DNA from: Betaproteobacteria bacterium
GTDB taxonomy: Bacteria; Pseudomonadota; Gammaproteobacteria; Burkholderiales; Casimicrobiaceae
Length of the DNA: 8,033 nucleotides
Assembly (NCBI GenBank): GCA_005883655.1
Contig: VBDA01000063.1
Coordinates: 1-8,033 of the forward strand
Direction of reading: 5' to 3'
Both the position numbers and the translations under genes were made by a program. Positions 6,898-8,033 of the stretch are shown piece after piece (position 1 is the first letter of the stretch; every line of letters begins with the position of its first letter). Under the pieces are notes generated by a model, which ran no database searches, had not been told where the DNA came from, and was given only the letters and a program-made list of their open reading frames with translations.

Positions 6898-7251
6898 TTA
6901 GAACAAGTTGAGCGCGAATGCCAGCGCACAGCACGCCGTCGCGCCGCCCGCGGCGGCGAGCAGCATGGCTTGCGATTCGCGCCGCCAGCCGACAAATTCG
7001 ATGAGCAGTAACCTCAAGCCTCCTGTCAGATGGGCCGCAAGCAGCGCCACCAGCGCAACCTCGGACGCCTTGACCCACGGACGTTCGGTCCAGGCGAGGA
7101 ATCCGTCCAGCGATGCAGCACCCGACAGCGCCGTTCCCAGCGCGAGGAAATGCAATGGCAGGAAGAGCGCCAGCAAAATACCGGTGACGCGATGCACGAT
7201 CGACGCCCAGTACGCTGGATGATCGCGATTGCGCCAGGTGTGAAGGCTCAT
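6898..7251 (-). CDS. sdhC: Complex II membrane anchor, SdhC-like cytochrome b subunit
   Basis: Small integral membrane subunit that ties the catalytic dimer to the inner membrane and carries quinone and haem b sites. The 117-residue product has three hydrophobic segments (about 22-44, 64-86, 95-115). The SdhC motif SIVHRVTG (17-24) matches the quinone-site Ser-x-x-His-Arg of E. coli SdhC, and H74 in HLTGGLRLLLIE matches the position of its haem-ligand His; H34 in helix one is another possible haem ligand. Start: ATG at 7251, overlapping the preceding gene's stop by 4 bases (ATGA), so probably coupled. A longer open frame reaching 7560 lies inside the preceding gene and has no homology. Whether it should be named C or D is uncertain because both anchors here resemble the SdhC/FrdC superfamily. 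Confidence 0.88.
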   Translation of the reverse strand: MSLHTWRNRDHPAYWASIVHRVTGILLALFLPLHFLALGTALSGAASLDGFLAWTERPWVKASEVALVALLAAHLTGGLRLLLIEFVGWRRESQAMLLAAAGGATACCALAFALNLF

Positions 7252-7586
7252 AGCGTCACCGCGGCGATGGCACGCCAGCCGAGCGCCAGAAGCAGCACGC
7301 CGATCGCAACGCAGCACGCGTCGGCGGCGCGTCCACGCCATTGCAGCCATTCCCCGGCCACGGTGCGCAATCCGATCGGAGCGTGAATCGCCCCCGCAAG
7401 CACGAACAAGCCATAAAACGCGGCCCAGCCGACGTTGCCACGTGTACGCCCGAGAATCTCGGTCGCGGTCAGGCCGCCCTTGACAGCGACGATCATGGTG
7501 GACAGATGCACCACGACGCAAAGCGCAAGCAACGCGGCGGTCGCGCGCTGCATGATCCACAGCATCGTTTCCGAACGCGCGCTCAT
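7248..7586 (-). CDS. Complex II membrane anchor, second cytochrome b-like subunit
   Basis: Hydrophobic 112-residue protein that pairs with the following SdhC-like protein to form the membrane domain of the fumarate reductase/succinate dehydrogenase. Three membrane segments are visible (about 15-36, 53-73, 87-108). H27 in VVHLST and H68 in AIHAPIGLRTVAGEW lie in helices one and two; the H-x-P-x-GLR pattern is typical of haem b ligands in this superfamily. The ATG at 7586 has a strong ribosome-binding site (AAGGGAG, 6 bases away) and overlaps the iron-sulfur gene stop by 4 bases (ATGA at 7583-7586). The open frame extends upstream to 7865 but that part is an out-of-frame reading of the iron-sulfur gene. 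Assignment rests on position, size and the His/GLR motif. Confidence 0.85.
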   Translation of the reverse strand: MSARSETMLWIMQRATAALLALCVVVHLSTMIVAVKGGLTATEILGRTRGNVGWAAFYGLFVLAGAIHAPIGLRTVAGEWLQWRGRAADACCVAIGVLLLALGWRAIAAVTL

Positions 7587-8033
7587 AGCACTCCCTTGAG
7601 CGCGGCGCGCGCGGTGGCGCGCTTCAGGCCGGCGATGGACGCGGTGGGTGACAAGAGCTTCGGACAGCGTTCGGTACAGGTCGACTGCGTGTGGCACGCG
7701 TGGCAGCCGGCATCGCCGGCGACCGCGGCGAGCCGTGCGGATTGATCGCCATCGCGGCCGTCGTTGACCAGCGTCCATGCACGGTTGAGCGCGGCCGGAC
7801 CCAGATACGCGGGATTCCACGCCACGACATCGCACGACGCATAACAGATACCGCAGCCGATGCATTCGATGGCGGCGTCGATTTCTCTCCGGGCCGACGA
7901 TGCGGGAGCGACCCGCGCGAAATCATCGCGGCGAGTCGCGGTCGGCGAGAACTGGCCTTTGGCCCGCGCCCACTTGTCGAAGAATTCGCGCATGTCGGTC
8001 ACCAGGTCGCGCACGATCGGCAGGTTGGCCAGC
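7583..8033 (-). CDS. frdB: Fumarate reductase/succinate dehydrogenase iron-sulfur subunit (partial, C-terminal 149 residues)
   Basis: Electron-transfer subunit that passes electrons between the flavoprotein and membrane quinone. The visible part starts inside the linker (LANLPIVRDLVTDM); the N-terminal [2Fe-2S] domain lies beyond the window edge. Counting from the first visible codon, C57, C60, C63 (CIGCGICYASC) with C123 are the expected [4Fe-4S] ligands, and C67, C113, C119 the [3Fe-4S] ligands, with the same spacing as E. coli FrdB. The WNPAYLGPAALNRAW stretch is closer to FrdB than to SdhB. Oddities: Asp replaces the usual Pro after C67, and an additional Cys at 110 makes a CHACHTQ run. 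A GTG at 8014 could be mistaken for a start, but homology continues upstream through it to the window edge. Probably an early gene of the operon; its promoter is not visible. Confidence 0.93.
   Translation of the reverse strand, partial: LANLPIVRDLVTDMREFFDKWARAKGQFSPTATRRDDFARVAPASSARREIDAAIECIGCGICYASCDVVAWNPAYLGPAALNRAWTLVNDGRDGDQSARLAAVAGDAGCHACHTQSTCTERCPKLLSPTASIAGLKRATARAALKGVL

Noticed and set aside
6872..7078. N-terminal extension of fumarase alpha into the anchor gene
   Set aside because: Overlaps the conserved SdhC-like gene and has no similarity to the fumarase family; homology begins at 6871.
7624..7926. A 100-codon minus-strand frame inside the iron-sulfur gene
   Set aside because: An alternative frame of a gene with all expected cluster cysteines; product is Arg/Pro/Ser-rich and unlike any family.
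1..8033. Mobile elements, CRISPR arrays, tRNA or rRNA genes
   Set aside because: No direct-repeat arrays, transposase motifs, terminal inverted repeats or RNA gene signatures were seen; nearly all of the sequence is explained by conserved minus-strand genes.

Overview
The window is a fully coding stretch of GC-rich bacterial DNA in which every recognisable gene is on the minus strand, so transcription runs from high to low coordinates. Gene content (complex II-type oxidoreductase, two-subunit iron-sulfur fumarase, Pst phosphate transporter with an E. coli-like Pho box) and composition suggest a proteobacterium, perhaps a betaproteobacterium. That placement is inference from style, not from a marker gene.

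Upstream block (8033 down to 3632): a tightly packed C4-dicarboxylate module. In transcription order it holds the iron-sulfur subunit of a fumarate reductase/succinate dehydrogenase (5' end outside the window), two small haem-type membrane anchors, the alpha and beta subunits of a class I [4Fe-4S] fumarate hydratase, and finally the FAD-binding catalytic subunit. Two junctions are 4-base ATGA overlaps and the others are gaps of 4, 26 and 14 bases, so this looks like one operon. The fumarase genes sit inside the complex II gene set, between the anchors and the flavoprotein. Together the products would interconvert malate, fumarate and succinate and exchange electrons with membrane quinone. The flavoprotein has Cys where classical SdhA/FrdA carries the His that binds FAD covalently, which, with the linked fumarase, suggests (inference) a bias towards fumarate reduction.

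Downstream block (3585 down to 1): the phosphate-specific transport operon pstS-pstC-pstA-pstB (pstB runs off the window). It is preceded by an excellent 18-base Pho box with a plausible -10 element exactly 10 bases downstream, so it is probably activated by PhoB under phosphate starvation. PstS is the periplasmic binding protein, PstC and PstA the membrane channel, PstB the ATPase. A 112-base pstS-pstC spacer holds a GC-rich inverted repeat that may moderate downstream expression.

I found no tRNA, rRNA, CRISPR, insertion sequence or phage gene, and no gene-free stretch over 300 bases. The most notable points are the altered FAD-attachment and active-site residues of the flavoprotein and the interleaved gene order; the pst operon is conventional.
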